Shown: in pieces, positions 12,974-26,600 of the stretch
Position numbering within the stretch: the stretch's first letter is position 1
How the letters are laid out: the number at the start of each line of letters is the position of its first letter
DNA from: Fratercula arctica
Taxonomy: Eukaryota; Chordata; Aves; Charadriiformes; Alcidae
Assembly: GCA_947846985.1 (NCBI GenBank)
Contig: CANTUZ010000001.1
Span: 110,253,757-110,317,756 of the forward strand
Reading direction: 5' to 3'
Length of the DNA: 64,000 nucleotides
Position numbers and translations under genes: made by a program
Notes under the pieces: generated by a model
Database searches by the model: none
What the model was told of the DNA's origin: nothing
Seen by the model: only the letters and a program-made list of their open reading frames with translations

Positions 12974-15900
12974 GTAGGGTAGCATTTTTGAAAAGGCATA
13001 AATAACTTTGGCACTGAAATAACATTAAATTTTGGGGGAGTAAGGTCTTGAACACCTTAAAAATGTAATGCTATAGGGCTGTCTTTGTGAGGCAGAAATT
13101 AAAAGTGAGATGGGATGGGAAATTACAAAGCATGTACTACCCTGACACTAATTCCACCTTGAGAGTATTATCAGAATGCATTTAAGGATTTTCAGAAGTG
13201 AGTGGGCCTGTAAGGTACCACATGATGAGACGGCAATGAGGAGGGGATAAAATACCTGTGTCCCAGGGTGCCTACCAATCTAAGCTTCATGGCATGAGAC
13301 TCCTAATTTTACACTAAAGAAATTACCCAGTGTTTCCAGGCTAATAATAAAATCTCAAAAGAGAAAAGTACAGTCTTTTAAAGATGCCGAATTGCCTAGC
13401 TAAATGCATTTTATCGGCTATTTCTATAGTTTAAGCAATTACAAAAAGTCACCTAGACTAATGCAGTTTCGTTAATAATTTTGCAGTAAATTAATCTTGG
13501 GCATTTCATACTCCAGAAGAGAAGGTTTTTGAATAAAAGTACTATCATTCTTAGGAAACTGATTTGGACAGTAAATTGTATCAAATGGTTTCTCCTATCT
13601 GAGAACTTTCCTATCACAAATGGAACCTAAGCAAGAGGATATTCCAGCAGTTCTCCTAACCACCACCTTCAAGTACTTTTGAGGACACTGCACCAAGTGA
13701 ATGAAAACGTAGGGAAGGCAAAAATTTGCTAATCAGCCGGACAGGCAAAGACTGAACCAGCTATGGCTCCTTTCTGCTTGCAGAGGTAAATAGATAGGCA
13801 CTATACAAAACTGTTATTTGATAGCGAGAAAAAAACAAAATTCAGAACCAGCTATTCTCAAGTTTGCTGTCAGGAGAAAGAAGTTCCAGAACTGGAAGGG
13901 GAGGGGACTTTTTGCACAGTTGTGTCATTTTTTCGTACCTCCCTTTCCCCTCCCTCACAGTAGAGGTGTAGTTCATTCAGAAACCCTGCTTACTGTCAGT
14001 CACGGACAGAAAAGAGAGCAAGGCTAGAGCCTGACCAGAGCACTGGTTCTCTGCGACAGCTCTTTGAAGTTATGTATGTACACATATTAAGAAAAAAAAA
14101 AAAGATGTTTTCTACTTTTCTTTTGCCACCTAAAGGACCACCTATGTTCTACTGATATCTCACGTCTGACTGACCCAACTTTACGGTTAAGAGCATTTTG
14201 TCTGGAAGTTCATCAGCTTTTCTCCTTACCTCTGGTCAGGAGATCAAACCGCAACACTTTGATTTTTGTCTTGGGAGTATGGATAGTATCATGTAAATAT
14301 TTGGTTAAATCTGTAGTTATGCAGTATAGCCCCAATTTCATTTACTAATTACATTCCAGATGTACATTCCACGCAGCGAGTTACTGCTAATTGAAGATAT
14401 TTAAAATAATTGCTTTAATGAATGCACCATTAAAAATTTAATCTAATAATTCTACTCCAGATTGTTTCCAAAAAAAACCACAGGAGGTACAACCGATGAT
14501 TGCATCTACATCAAAAACACTGTTTAATGTTTAGTATTTGAAAAGTATCCTAAGTCTACTGTAACAAAAAATAAATGAGTTGAATTCAACAGTATCCATC
14601 TCTGATTACATCAATAAGATATTAACAGGAAAGAATTTGGTTCTATGGCTCTTAAGAGCTTGATTGTTAAATTCATAATGACATGGGACCTGTCTTTCAT
14701 TCAGCACAGTGAAAAGAAAACCAGGAAAAACCAAGATCCTCAAAATGAATATCTATGGTTGAGAAGCCTCGTTTACTGTCACTGAATTTTATTCTCCTTT
14801 TCATTTTCAGTAATTGCAGTAAAATAGCTGCTCTTCAGGGACATATTAGGAAAAGAATAGTAATTAAGCTTAGGAAGGTATAATCTGTACATAAATGAAT
14901 TAGAACCGACTCAGCCTAAAACTAACATATTACAGATTCAAATGAAAACCTAGCTGTACCCTGTGAATAGCTTATTCAAAAACACTTCCAGATTTCTAGA
15001 TGTCAGCTCTGTCACTTTGGGCACATTTATTATCCTCCTGAAAATGTGCAACTCTTCAATGTGAAAAATGGCATTACTGAGGAGTCAACACTTTCCCTTC
15101 CCTAAGGAGCCATGCCTGGGAATACAAGCAAAAATCCTAAAACCAGATAAATAGAAACTCTCTTTATGAATGAGCCTGCACAGTTTATCAACAATATCAC
15201 TTAAATTGTCCACGTTATTTTAGCAAAACATATAGTCCATGCTCTATTTTTTACACCAATCCCAGCAGTAAAAAAATCAACGTCCCAAGGACATCTAAGA
15301 GCTAGTTTTCCAGCATAGCTTTTTTGAACTGAAGCAGTTAACTAAAAATAAATAAATTCACTGTTTAATAGTTCCTATATTTTGTTTCCAGTTAGTGAAC
15401 AGAGGAAGGGGGAACTAACAATCCATAAACAATTGCTTTTTAGATGGTATGCCTGACGAATTAAAGCAGTGAAACCTGTAGTTGGATGTATTTTATGGGA
15501 CCAACTCACACAGTCCAAAGAAACCAGACAAAAAAACTTTGTGGACTATTGGAACATACATTATCTACCGGATTTTCCTACAGTGGCCCAGACACCAGTG
15601 TAAGATACCATCAAGTTCACTGGACTCCACATTCCTGTGAGGTCAAAACTGGTCTGCTTCCAAGTTTATATGACATTGTTGCTTTCCTTTCTCCCACCCC
15701 CTCACTCCAGTATTAGGCATTCCCTTATTGAAGGGATTAGAAATACACGGCTTATTCTGTCAAGTCTAAATACTAGATTTATTGTTAAAATTATTTTAGT
15801 CAATATTTGCACAGAAGAAAATAAAAGGGCTTTAACCAGACCTCTTAGTTTTCTTCACTATAAATTATAAAACCAGAAATTAAATTAATCAGAAAGCAAA

Positions 15901-18900
15901 ATAAAGCATGACCTTCCCTAACCAGTAAATCATCTGTGGCAACCTGTACAAATGGATGTATTTTGGAATGATCCCAAAGTCAAACTGTTGAAGCTAGCCT
16001 TAAAACAAGATGTGAATTAGCTTACCATGCTCCACCCTTGACTTAAAACTCAAAGATATGGCCAAAAATTTGCTAGACAAGCAGACAGGAAGGAAGCGCA
16101 GTGTCACCGACAACAAGAGAGTCATACAATTTCTTTCCTATAATTTTGCAAAGCATTGCCCTCTGTATAGAAGATGTAAGAAATGTGACACATGAAATGC
16201 TCTATGACCCCCAGAATAATCTGTTTTGTGGTAATAGTATTACTGCTGCTTATTTTTAATTAAAAAAAATATTTTAATGACTATCATATTACACTGCATT
16301 TTTGAGCATCATTCAATATTTTCAACTTCTGTCTTCTAATAATATATGAAAATCCTATATATAAAAATTTATAAAACAGTAAAGAAAACACGAGAGAATA
16401 GCTTCTTCTAGGATACAGCCCTAAGACTTGGAAAATGTTTGACAGTTGTACATGAAATTTATGCAAGGAAGGAGGGTTAGTGAAGCTTCACTATCAGACT
16501 AGAAATACTGGTTTTAATTATTCTAAGAACACTTGCAACAGGATTGTATAAAAACCCAGTAGATCTAAAATACTGTGCAATAACATTTTGGTCTATAGAT
16601 ACGCACACACAGAAGAGCTCCCTGTCATGCTCTTAATGCTGATGGATAAGACGCTGGCTCAGTTCCAGCCTGATGCACATAGGCACGCATTACAGCATGT
16701 CCTGGAAAACAGGCAGTTGGTTTTGGGTATGCAGGACTAGAGAAAAAACTACCCTCTGTAGCACACCAGATAGTAAAAGAGGTTCAAAATCTAATACAAC
16801 AAGGAGTTAGTAAAGAAGTCTTCATTTTATTTATTAAACACTTGACAGTGCGTATCAAATGCTGGAGGATATCACAAATTATTTACCTACATCATTTATT
16901 TTGTAGTGCAATACAGAGACAGAAACATGCCCCAGCTCCTTATTGTATGTTAATATGAAATCATTACACACAGCAGCTGTTTTGCGTTCCGTGTGGTTTT
17001 CAGTTTCTTGCTGACAGGTGTCCAAATCACAGAAACTATCTCCACATGTAGTGGCAGCTGGCCACACTGCCATCTCCGAGATACCAGAAGTGGAAAAAGA
17101 GGGAGTTTGTTTACTGGGATGATTAACACAATCATTAGATAGCCCTCTGTTTGGTTTGAAAACGAAGCAGAATTTAGAACAGTGTATTTTGAAGTATTCA
17201 GAAAAAACATCCTTCTAAAATTATAAGCTAAAATTATAAGGATTTTGGTTTTGTACGGAAAGAAACCTGATAATTGCTTGAAATATTTGGTCCAAAAGCT
17301 GAAATATCATTTGCAGAGTTTTCCTTTAATTTAGTGAGCTTTCCCTAACACGGCCATGTTCAAGTCAGATAATCCTATCGCTGTAAGAACTGAGTTTACA
17401 GTACACAAACAGATCATGTCATTCCTACAGATCTGATTTCGGATTGTTGTGTACTTTTTGAATGTTGCGGTCATTTTTTCTCACAATAAGTGAGAAGGGT
17501 TAAAAGATGACGGAGGTTTAATTTACAAGGTAACATTAAGTCAAACGTACTGTCATGTTTTTACTTCATTTACACTAGGAACACAAATCAACAGTACTAT
17601 TTGCAGCTGCCTGTTGGAGTGACAGTCCATCCAACTGTACAAGAACTGCTGATGTGCACTAAAAGATACAATGCAATAACACTTGCAACACCCCATAAGG
17701 CAGAAGATCAGCCGCCAGGGGCTGGTGGAACCCCGCTGCACGCTGCTGTCCTTGCAACCGAGTGATCAAATGCCATCGCAATGTTAGCAGGACAGACCTT
17801 GACTGGCTTTATAGAAACGTATCTCAATGATTGGAAGAGCAGCTGAAGAGCAAACGTTGGACTGCTTGACTGAACAGCCTTTCCCAAATACCGAGTCTGC
17901 CCAACATGCCATGATCCAAGCTTTTCCAAAGTCTCCAATTAGAAAAGAGAAGCTGAAGTCCGAATGGGCTTCATCTCACACTGACGCTCCTCCGTTTTCC
18001 CTGTTAACTTCCAGGCTTTAAAGGGTTGAGCAAACTATTAGCCATCTTGGTTGCAGTCTCATTCCCTTAAGAAATTCTAAACCTGATATTGCAGAAAGGC
18101 ATGGATATTTCATCCTCACACCTGCTAACCCTGGAGGGAAATATCTTTAAAACAATCTTCTGGGAATGCTTAAAGAAAATAATAAAAAAAAATCCTTAGA
18201 GCACATTCCCCAGAAATTTTAGAAATCTTCAAGAAGCACTGTGCCTTTGAAAAGAAAAGGAAGCAAAAACCCCCAGCAACAAACAAGGCAGTTAATTCAA
18301 AGCATATTTTCAAGTATCGGATGTGCTCAACTGTAGTAACTTTTGCTTCTATCACATAAAGTTACAGTTGGGCAGTGCCATTGAAATGTACTCCATTAAA
18401 ATAAATCATAATGGAAAAATATAGTTTCTTTTTTACTTTAAATGGTTACAAGAGAAATAAGTGTTTTTTTTTTAAACACCAGATATAATCTTGCTAATAA
18501 ATACGTGTTTAAGCACTAACAGATTCTTATTATCTGTAGTGCACTCTGAATGCAGTTCTCTTTCTGTTTAAAATTAATTTTTAAAACATGCAGATGTTTC
18601 AACAACTATATGTCACCTTTTAGCTAGCATTATATTTAGAAAACATATGCATTTCTTATTCTGGGGAATTTTTTTACTTAAAAGGTAACTACAATAATAA
18701 TCAGCAAGGAGGAATCACCTAAAAATGCCAGAAGCCCCAAAATTACATAAATGGGGCTCAGTCGCATACTATTCACAGGCCATTGCTCGTAAGAGGAGAG
18801 AGAAGCAGGTCTTTTTCCCTCAGTAGCTGCTGGGGTGGATGGATGAGACATGCAGGCAACATCTTAGTGACATTAACTTCCTTCCTTCAATCCAGCTCTA

Positions 18901-20289
18901 CTACAGCTACATCAGGAGTTATCTCCCAATATGTTATCACCAACTTAGTGGAGAAATCAACATTTCTGGTACAAACGTACGCTATCCAGACTGATGAAAT
19001 CACAGTCCCACAGTGCTTCCTACGTCTGGGCCTTACAAAAAGATAAATTATCTACCTACATAAGACACAATAAAACAGGCTCAGATGGGAATTGTTCCTC
19101 AATAGTTTAAGTCGTGTGCTGATAAGCAATCCAAAACTCTGATTTTGGATCCATATGAAGCTAAGAAGAGCAGATGCAGAATCCACTGGTCTGGCAATAA
19201 ATCTCCCCTGTCCCCAGCACTGTGGTTTTCTTTATTGAACCAGCTCCCTTAGAAGTTCACAGCTGCCCCCCAAGCCTAACCTTCAACCTTCTGCCTGGCG
19301 TGGTGTTGCAAGTATTATTAACGTTATATCTTTTAGTGCATATCAGCAGTTCTTGGTTGGTTATTTTTTTTTTTTAATTATTTTTCTTTCCCCGAGAAGT
19401 TACTCTTTCTTCTTTCAAGCAGGAACATACCTGTTGAACACAGAGGGACACAAGATACTGTTATAACTATTCAAGCAATGATTGCTGCACCACTCATGCC
19501 TATGTCATAAAAAGGGGCGCTGATACTTGGTACTTTTTTATATCATCGATCAGACTAAAGGCAGTGAGAACAGCCCGCTATGCGATTACAGGAAGCCCGT
19601 TCCTGTAGGCCACTGAGAGCAAGATGCGCAGATGCAATTCAGAGTAAAAGAAATAGCGCCTTTTCCTAATTTGAGGTACATAGTTATTAATTTCTTATTT
19701 TAATTAATAAAAGGATACCCAGAGCAGACTGCTGACTTCCTCTTCCCCCAGACAAGGAAAAAATAATGCATAGGAAACAACAGCATACTTTCTATCCTCC
19801 TTCATTGGCCTTCATGTTGACACAGGTACAGAATTCGGGACAGATCGGTGAATCTCGCAATTAAAAGTCACAAACACTCTGGGCAGGTTTCAAAATCTGC
19901 CTGACCACGTCCTTTATTGGTTCATGTTTCAGTTATGAAGTTTTTTCCAGTAGCGCAAGTCTTATTTACCTGACACAGCTGGAGACTCTCACAGCACTGC
20001 CTAATGGGGAAAGACTCCCTTTGTTGCTATTACAAAGTCATCTTTTTGCTTTCATAAAGGTAGTACTGCTAAGTACATGTTAAATATCATTAGTAACCAT
20101 TCAAATGTATTAAAGAGAAAGACACAAGTAAATAATCTTTCTGTTCTTCCATAAATTTACCTATGGTTCTGTTTATTTAAACTGATTGGTAATATGATCT
20201 GGTTATGAACGATAAATATTTTCTCCCATTCTGAGTGTGACACATTCTAATTTTGTTTGCAGTATAATAGTTATCCCTGGGTATTCCAG
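12974..20289. other. Non-coding, no gene recognised
   Basis: A+T-rich unique sequence. The stretch at about 14280-14480 is rich in TAAT/ATTA cores and long AT words of the type seen in conserved non-coding elements, but that is only an impression. Short open frames across the rest have no supporting features. Confidence 0.5.
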
Positions 20290-20309
20290 AATATGCTTTA
20301 AAGCATATT
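20290..20309. repeat. 20-bp perfect palindrome
   Basis: AATATGCTTTAAAGCATATT reads identically on both strands. A perfect 20-mer palindrome is expected by chance well under once in 64 kb of even base composition, though A+T bias raises the odds. Confidence 0.9.
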
Positions 20310-22072
20310 TTTTTTCCCCATACGAAAACATCTACTTAAATTTCCACTTTCCATGAATGCATAATTCAAATCTGTTTACTAAATGTTTTATACTAGTGCT
20401 CTGTGACCAAGAGGAGGAAGAGATTTAAGCAACAGTATAAGGAAATTAATCTTGAGACCCAACCTGCCATTTTAAAATATCCCAATATATCTCTATTAGG
20501 CCAAAGTCAAAAGTCAACAGAAGTGCAGTCTGCCTAACCTCCTTATTCCTACATTAATCAATCTCATCCTGCTTCATTTTGCTTTTGGAATAGGAAATAA
20601 AAGAAATAAGAGAGGAGGAAAAGAATTTTTTTTTTTTTTTTTTAAAAAGGAGATGATTACACAAACATACACTTCAAGGAGATAGATCCACTGCAGCTAG
20701 ACTGTTGAAAAGTATTCAATAAAATAAGGTAAGATAATGCTTTCTTTCTGTAAAAGAACGATCAGTCATATTAATGAAATAGCCAAATGGAACCTTCAGG
20801 CCTAGCGTAGTAAATCTCCAGTAAATTCCAATTAGTATTGAAGTAATAAGTCTGGAAATGATTTTTCACCCTATAAGTAATGCATATACTTAAAGTAAAA
20901 AAAACGCTAATAACTTGGATGCCATCAAGGACCAGGTCATTAGATAGCTAAATTAATTATGTAGTATGTATAAATGATGAATTGACACATAGTTTTTGAG
21001 ATACATGTCTGGTTTGGTTTTTGTTTTTTGTTTTTTTTTTTTTTTTTTTTTTTTAAAAACCCACACATCAGTAAATCGGAACCGTAATGTTGCCCTTCAA
21101 TAGAGTGGTGCCATTTGATGGCCACTTTCAAGCTGGCAGTCCCTTCCACTGACAAATCGCCATAAAACATTCTGTGTCCGAGAGCAGAAATCTCATTGGT
21201 GTAAATAGAAGTCTTCAACAAAACAAAAGAAAACCAGAAGTCAACAGCCACATTGCACTGGTGCTTTGTAAAACAGTGTATGAATAAACCGAAATGATCA
21301 CAGAGACTGAGGAGAGATTTTTACAAGAATACCTTGTGCAAAACAAATGTATGCATTATATTAAGCTAATTCTGAATTTTCGTAAACATTGTTAATTAAG
21401 GATATTTTAAAATGTCAATATTCAAGACCAAATGATGCTTACATTACAGTAGGTAAAAGCTGCAGATTTTTCACAAATATTATCATGAATACACTTTACC
21501 ACATGTGAATCTAGGATGTGATCCCATCTGTATCAAGGTGATGGTGAAACTGGAAGACAGAGATGCTTACCACTCTCTCTCACCTATTCCTTCTTTACTG
21601 GTATCAAAGACAAAAATGTTACAGACCTCCTAAAAGTGGAGACTTCATCCCCGGAACTGGGCACTGAGTCAAACTGAGAAGTTCAACTCAACACACCACT
21701 GATTCTTCTTACTGTTCTCCACAATTTTTCACAACACAGCACACTCTGACACAACATACACAGTAAATAATCAAATCACTTCAATACCTTTGATCACTGA
21801 AATAGTTAAGAAAGGTTCTTGCCTTTGCCTTCATTCCACATGCTGACCAGTAAATCAGAGCTAGCGTGGAGAAAAGGCAACCCAGGAAAACCTATCCCCA
21901 GAAGGGACAAAGAAGAATCTATACATCCTTCACAAGACACCCCTGTAGCAGCCTTTTCTCCTTTCTATGGACCATGCCATGAGAGCAGTTCAATCCTGGG
22001 CCAGAAGAATAAAGCAGAAGTTGTTTGCCTCTTCCCAGCAGCTCTAATAATTTAGGTTTTTAGATTGGAATA
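20310..22072. other. Non-coding with two long T runs
   Basis: T18 lies at 20626-20643, and a G/T-only tract ending in T24 lies at 21011-21054. Otherwise I recognise nothing. The 78-codon open frame at 21819-22055 lies directly before a CR1 fragment and shows no coding signature. Confidence 0.55.
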
Positions 22073-22230
22073 ATCTCCCAGGGAAGTGGTGGATTTCCCA
22101 AAACTGGACAGTTTCAAGATTTGGCTGGACAGCGTGGTGGGCCATCTTGTCTAGACTGTGCTTTTGCCAAGATAGGTTGGATTGGATGATCCTTGAGGCC
22201 CTTGCCAACCTGGTACTCTATGATTCTATA
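22073..22230 (+). mobile_element. Short 5'-truncated CR1 tail
   Basis: This carries only the last codons of CR1 ORF2 and the 3' UTR. It includes the TCCCAGGGAAGTGGTGGA block, the GGTTGGATTGGATGATCC 3' UTR block and CCTTGCCAACC, and ends in TCTATGATTCTATA. Strong 5' truncation is typical of CR1 insertion. Divergence from the other copies here suggests a different subfamily. Confidence 0.92.
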
Positions 22231-22775
22231 ATAGTATAGATTGAAAACAACACATTGCATTTGTTTATCTGCTTTGATAGACATGCTTAACACTGAAAAA
22301 TAAGTGATTTTAGCTCTTGCTACTACTCAGTGACTCATGTTTATGCCAGTTCACTACTGCATACCTCCAAAGACCTGGTCACTCACACATTGCATTTTTA
22401 TGCCACTATGATTTACAGAGTGTGAGGGGGACAATTACATAACTGTTTACTTAAACTCATAATTTCTCGGAAGCCCTACACAATCCTTTTGTTATAATAA
22501 TCTCTAACGGGCATATGTAGCGTGAATAGATCATGGCATGAAACTGGATACAGCTGACTGCCTGTCTGACCAGTGACTTACCGAGTCCTGCGTGTCTGAA
22601 CTTCTGGGAAACAGCTGCTGGTCCCACACTGAAATTAGAACATTTGAGCTCATCTGATTTATGTTAATTCCCGTGGGAACAATGACATGAAAAATGAACA
22701 CCACTTGTAAATAAAGTACCAGTTCTCTCAGTGGTGGAAAAAAAATAATGATTTTTTTTTTTATTTTTATTTTTT

Positions 22776-22903
22776 GTATTCTGAATCTATTTCAGAATAC
22801 ACTGATCTATTTACCACCTTGCTACACTGAAACGTATACTGTTACAGTGAAACGGTCTAATGCCGTCTTAGGAAATGGAGCCTTGAATCTCCAGCTGCTC
22901 AAA
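22776..22903 (-). repeat. Left copy of a novel A-tailed inverted repeat (128 bp)
   Basis: Read on the minus strand, this segment aligns with 23548-23662 at about 85 percent identity over about 113 aligned bases (hand alignment), with one gap of about 14 bases. Its end at 22776-22800 is a perfect 10-bp palindrome, GTATTCTGAA and TTCAGAATAC, separated by five bases. Directly outside it lies a T-rich stretch (22752-22775), which on the minus strand is an A-rich tail. The extra 14 bases in this copy look like a local near-duplication of a CACTGAAACG-type word. I do not recognise the family. Confidence 0.8.
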
Positions 22904-23547
22904 GGAGGAGGTTATCAGTCCCTATCTTGCCATTATTTCAAGAATTAGTTTGCTACAGTTATTGGCTTGGGTTTAGTTGAAGAAATATTATGATGTCGTG
23001 GGGCATGAGGGAGGTGAGTAAAAATGAAGTTTACATAGAAAAAGATAAGGTTTAGGAGATATGTCCAAGTGATCCAATTGTCAAGGAGTTAATATTGTCC
23101 AAAATTTAGACGCCATTACAGTTTTTCTAGTTCTGATTACTCAGCCTGACAGGTCAAACATTTGAAATTTGCTTTTTTAACATACGGGACTCTCATGGGG
23201 TTCTCCACACAACATTACACCGTCCACTGATCAAGGCTGGTATTCAGGAGACCAAAGCCAAGGTGGCTGGAAATGACTCCTCGAGGACTTCATAGTTCTT
23301 CCTGTAGATGGGAAGAATAATCCCTCCAAATATCTAGTGCAGTCACAAAAATTAGTATAAGCAAAACAATAACTAGTTGTCTCTGAGACCAGAATATGAC
23401 AAGATCATAGAGTAGTATAGCATATTATCAAGTCTGTAGATTCTGCTGCTTGAGTTACATGAGGCAGCAAAGCACAGGCAGGGTTACTTAACAAGGAGGT
23501 ACTGGTTTTTGTTATATTTTGGTATTGTTTTTTGTTTGTTTGTTTGT
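22904..23547. other. Spacer between the two inverted repeat copies
   Basis: About 644 bases of A+T-rich sequence without an open frame of note. It holds no terminal features that would make the whole 22776-23662 interval an obvious DNA transposon. A GTTT simple repeat lies just before the right copy at about 23531-23550. Confidence 0.5.
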
Positions 23548-23683
23548 TTTGGAGTAGCTGAAGACTTAAGGTTCCATTTCCTAAGACACCATTACACTGT
23601 ATATGTTTCAGTGCTGCAAGGCGGTAAGCAGATCAGCGTATTCTGAAATAGATACAGAATACACACACAAAAAAAAAAAAAAA
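23548..23683 (+). repeat. Right copy of the novel inverted repeat, with an A15 tail
   Basis: On the plus strand this copy runs from a TTTGGAGTAGCTG start, through TTCCATTTCCTAAGAC, to the terminal palindrome at 23638-23662. An ACACACA bridge and about 15 A follow. The order body, 3' stem-loop, A-rich tail is the same as in the left copy read on its own strand. That is what two independent retroposed insertions would look like. The palindrome differs from the left one by a single base. Confidence 0.8.
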
Positions 23684-26600
23684 GGCAAAAACGCCTCCCC
23701 TTCCCCCAGGTTTCCATTGTCAAGATTTCATTTCATTTGTCAGCTTCATGTTTGAGAAGGCATAAGATGAACAGTTAAAACCTACATTTATACACTTAAG
23801 AAAATTGCAGATTGTTTATGCAAGGAAAGGAGTCCACAAAAAGTTCTTAGATTTTACATCTAAAATTTGGAAGTGACTGACAACAACTTTATTGTGGTAT
23901 GTAAATGCTGATATGGAAATGGCCACTGAAGTCAAAAAGCAGGTATCAACAGTGGCATCTTCGTACAAAGTGCTGATAAAGTGTAATGCTTCAAAGAGCC
24001 CCAAAAGAAAATATACATGTAAGACTGACTGACTGTTTGAATACCGCCATGTTCTGCAGCTCTTCGGATGAGACTATTTCAGGCACAGGGTGACCTGAAT
24101 TTAAATTTTGATGTGTTCTTGAATGGTATAATTTGAAAACCTAGTTGACTAATCTGCAACAGCATTTGTGCAAATAGCTCTGAGAAGGGAAGGAGGAAGT
24201 ATGGCTTTTGCCAAAGAAATAAGAAAACCTACAAATATCAAAGGATTGAAGTAAAGGCAGGGGAGAAAGATACAGCACTTTATACAGATGTTTCATTAAT
24301 GATTGCCAATCCAATTGTGTCCCTCCACAATGTGCTAAAGAAGATTAAAGACTTTACTACAGTCTTCAGGGTTTAGAGGTAAATTAGTGTGGAATAGGAC
24401 TTACTGTAACTGGGATTTGGACTAAAGCAAAAAGTAAAATAAACATATGAAACTGCTATCAATAGAGGCTATTAATTGGGGAATTTTTTTTATTTTTTTT
24501 TTTTTTTAAAAAAACAACTGCACTGACTGAGGAGGATGAGGAACAGAATGTACATGCTGGAAAGAAGGCTAAACTAAAAGGAGGAAGAATCTATCATCAC
24601 GTAATGTCTTAGTGAGCAAGATGCAACACAACTACTCAGTCACCTGAGGATGAAAACCTTGGAAATTCAGATGGGGTGCAGCATAGCATCATTTTGAAAT
24701 GACTAATGTTAATTTGTAGCCTTACTTTAACATTTACATGCTTTCCTTCAGAATTTCCAGCAAGGGAAAGGAGAGGAAAGGAAATCCATACAGACAAACA
24801 GAAAAAATCAGCTGTTTCACTAGCCACATTCTATACTCTTTCTAGTTTCCCTGAAATTACATTCTAAATTCCATTAAGTCAGCTTCCCAGTCTCTAGAAC
24901 TTGTATGAAAGGGTTTTGGCTTCAACGTTTTGAAAACTCTTGAAGGAATATTTCTTAAGCCATGGTTATCAATTGTTCTCATTCTGTTTCCTGGCTGCAT
25001 CAATTAAAAAAAAAAAAATTGCTATGTACATATAAACTGCATAAATGTCAAAGCACCTCACAGCTGCCACGATGCTGTTTCCAGGCAAGATGGCTCCCTT
25101 ACTTTTATTGATGGAGGAATTCCATGAGACAAAACTCTCCAGAACCTTGTTTGAGCTTTTGTATTATCACTGGTTTTGAGGGAATGCATTTTGTTCTTGG
25201 CTGTCACACATGGCATCCTCTCATTGGTGATACATTCGAGGCAGCCGCAAAGATAGCCACTCAATACTGTTAAGAGAATAGTTATCTACTTTTTTGGTAA
25301 GTAGTATAATTGTCCCTTCAGCAGCTACTCTGAAAGTACAGCAATTATTGCTTATGCTGGAACTCTTCATTAAGGAAGCAAGAGTCCAAGCTTTTGCTCA
25401 TCAACTATGCAATAATTACAAATTCGAGAAGTAAAGACTAGATTTGCTTTTTCTGTGTCCTAGCATTTTGGGTTTTTTCAGAGGCAATGCTCAAGAAACC
25501 AAGTTTTATGCAAAATATTCCACAACTTCATCAACTGTTGCATGGTGCACAATAGAAACAATTGTGTTACAGAATTCTATCACTGCTTATTCTTCTTGTT
25601 TCCAGAACTGATGGATGAGGAAAACCGTTATTTTTGAGCAGAGGACAATGAGGTATTAAAATTTCAAGTCCACAAAGTTTACAACATACTTGTTAAACCC
25701 AGATCAGAAACAGGGATATCAAACTCCATCTACTTCATGGCCCATGGATCCATCCCATTAGAAGTATATTCACACAGACAAATCCTGTTGCTGGATACAC
25801 TAGGGCAAAGTCAAGTAGACCACTGGCATGTGGTTTTTCTAGCTTTACTTGGACTACTGAACTAGCTAAACAGAAGAAGGGATTAGCAAAATGAAAAGAA
25901 CAGGAGAAAGCAAGCCTTGTGTGTAAGGCATTCATACTCAGAACTGGTTACAGATTTCTGGGTTGTAAATTAACAGAGTTGAAGGTACCTTTGCAACAAT
26001 CAAGATGCTGAACTGACCACGCAATCAGAAAAGAAAAACAAAACCAAAACAAACCACCAATGAATATCCAACCAAAAAAAACCAAAGCCACCACCTCTCC
26101 CTTCCCCCAAAAGTTCAGGCCAAATTAAAGAAATTACCTTAATCATTTCTTCTAGTACAGCAGGTATTGTGACAACCCTAGCTGGGTAATACTACACAGC
26201 AACAGTACAAAGTGCTCCCCCCTCTCTTTTTTCCCCATTTATACTCTACAGGACATATTTTTTTATGACTCTCCTGAAAAGGAAGTTAATAGTGTATTTT
26301 TGCTTTTTTTATTAATTATTGAGGGCAAATTCTAAGATGAAAATACTGATAAAACAATTTATAATGTATATACACAAAAATTATCAATTAGACTACTTGA
26401 GCATTTTTTAATGATAAATTGTCAGGTATGTACACTTCAGTTGTGCTTGCTTTCAGAGATTATTATTTAAGGTAGTTGAACATTGAACATTTTCTTCTTC
26501 AAAGGGCAAATATTCTCCATTTGTGACAAGGAATGTCAGTTACTAGGATCATGACTGATTTGGTTTTGGTTTTGGAACTATGATTATTTTTACTTTGTTT

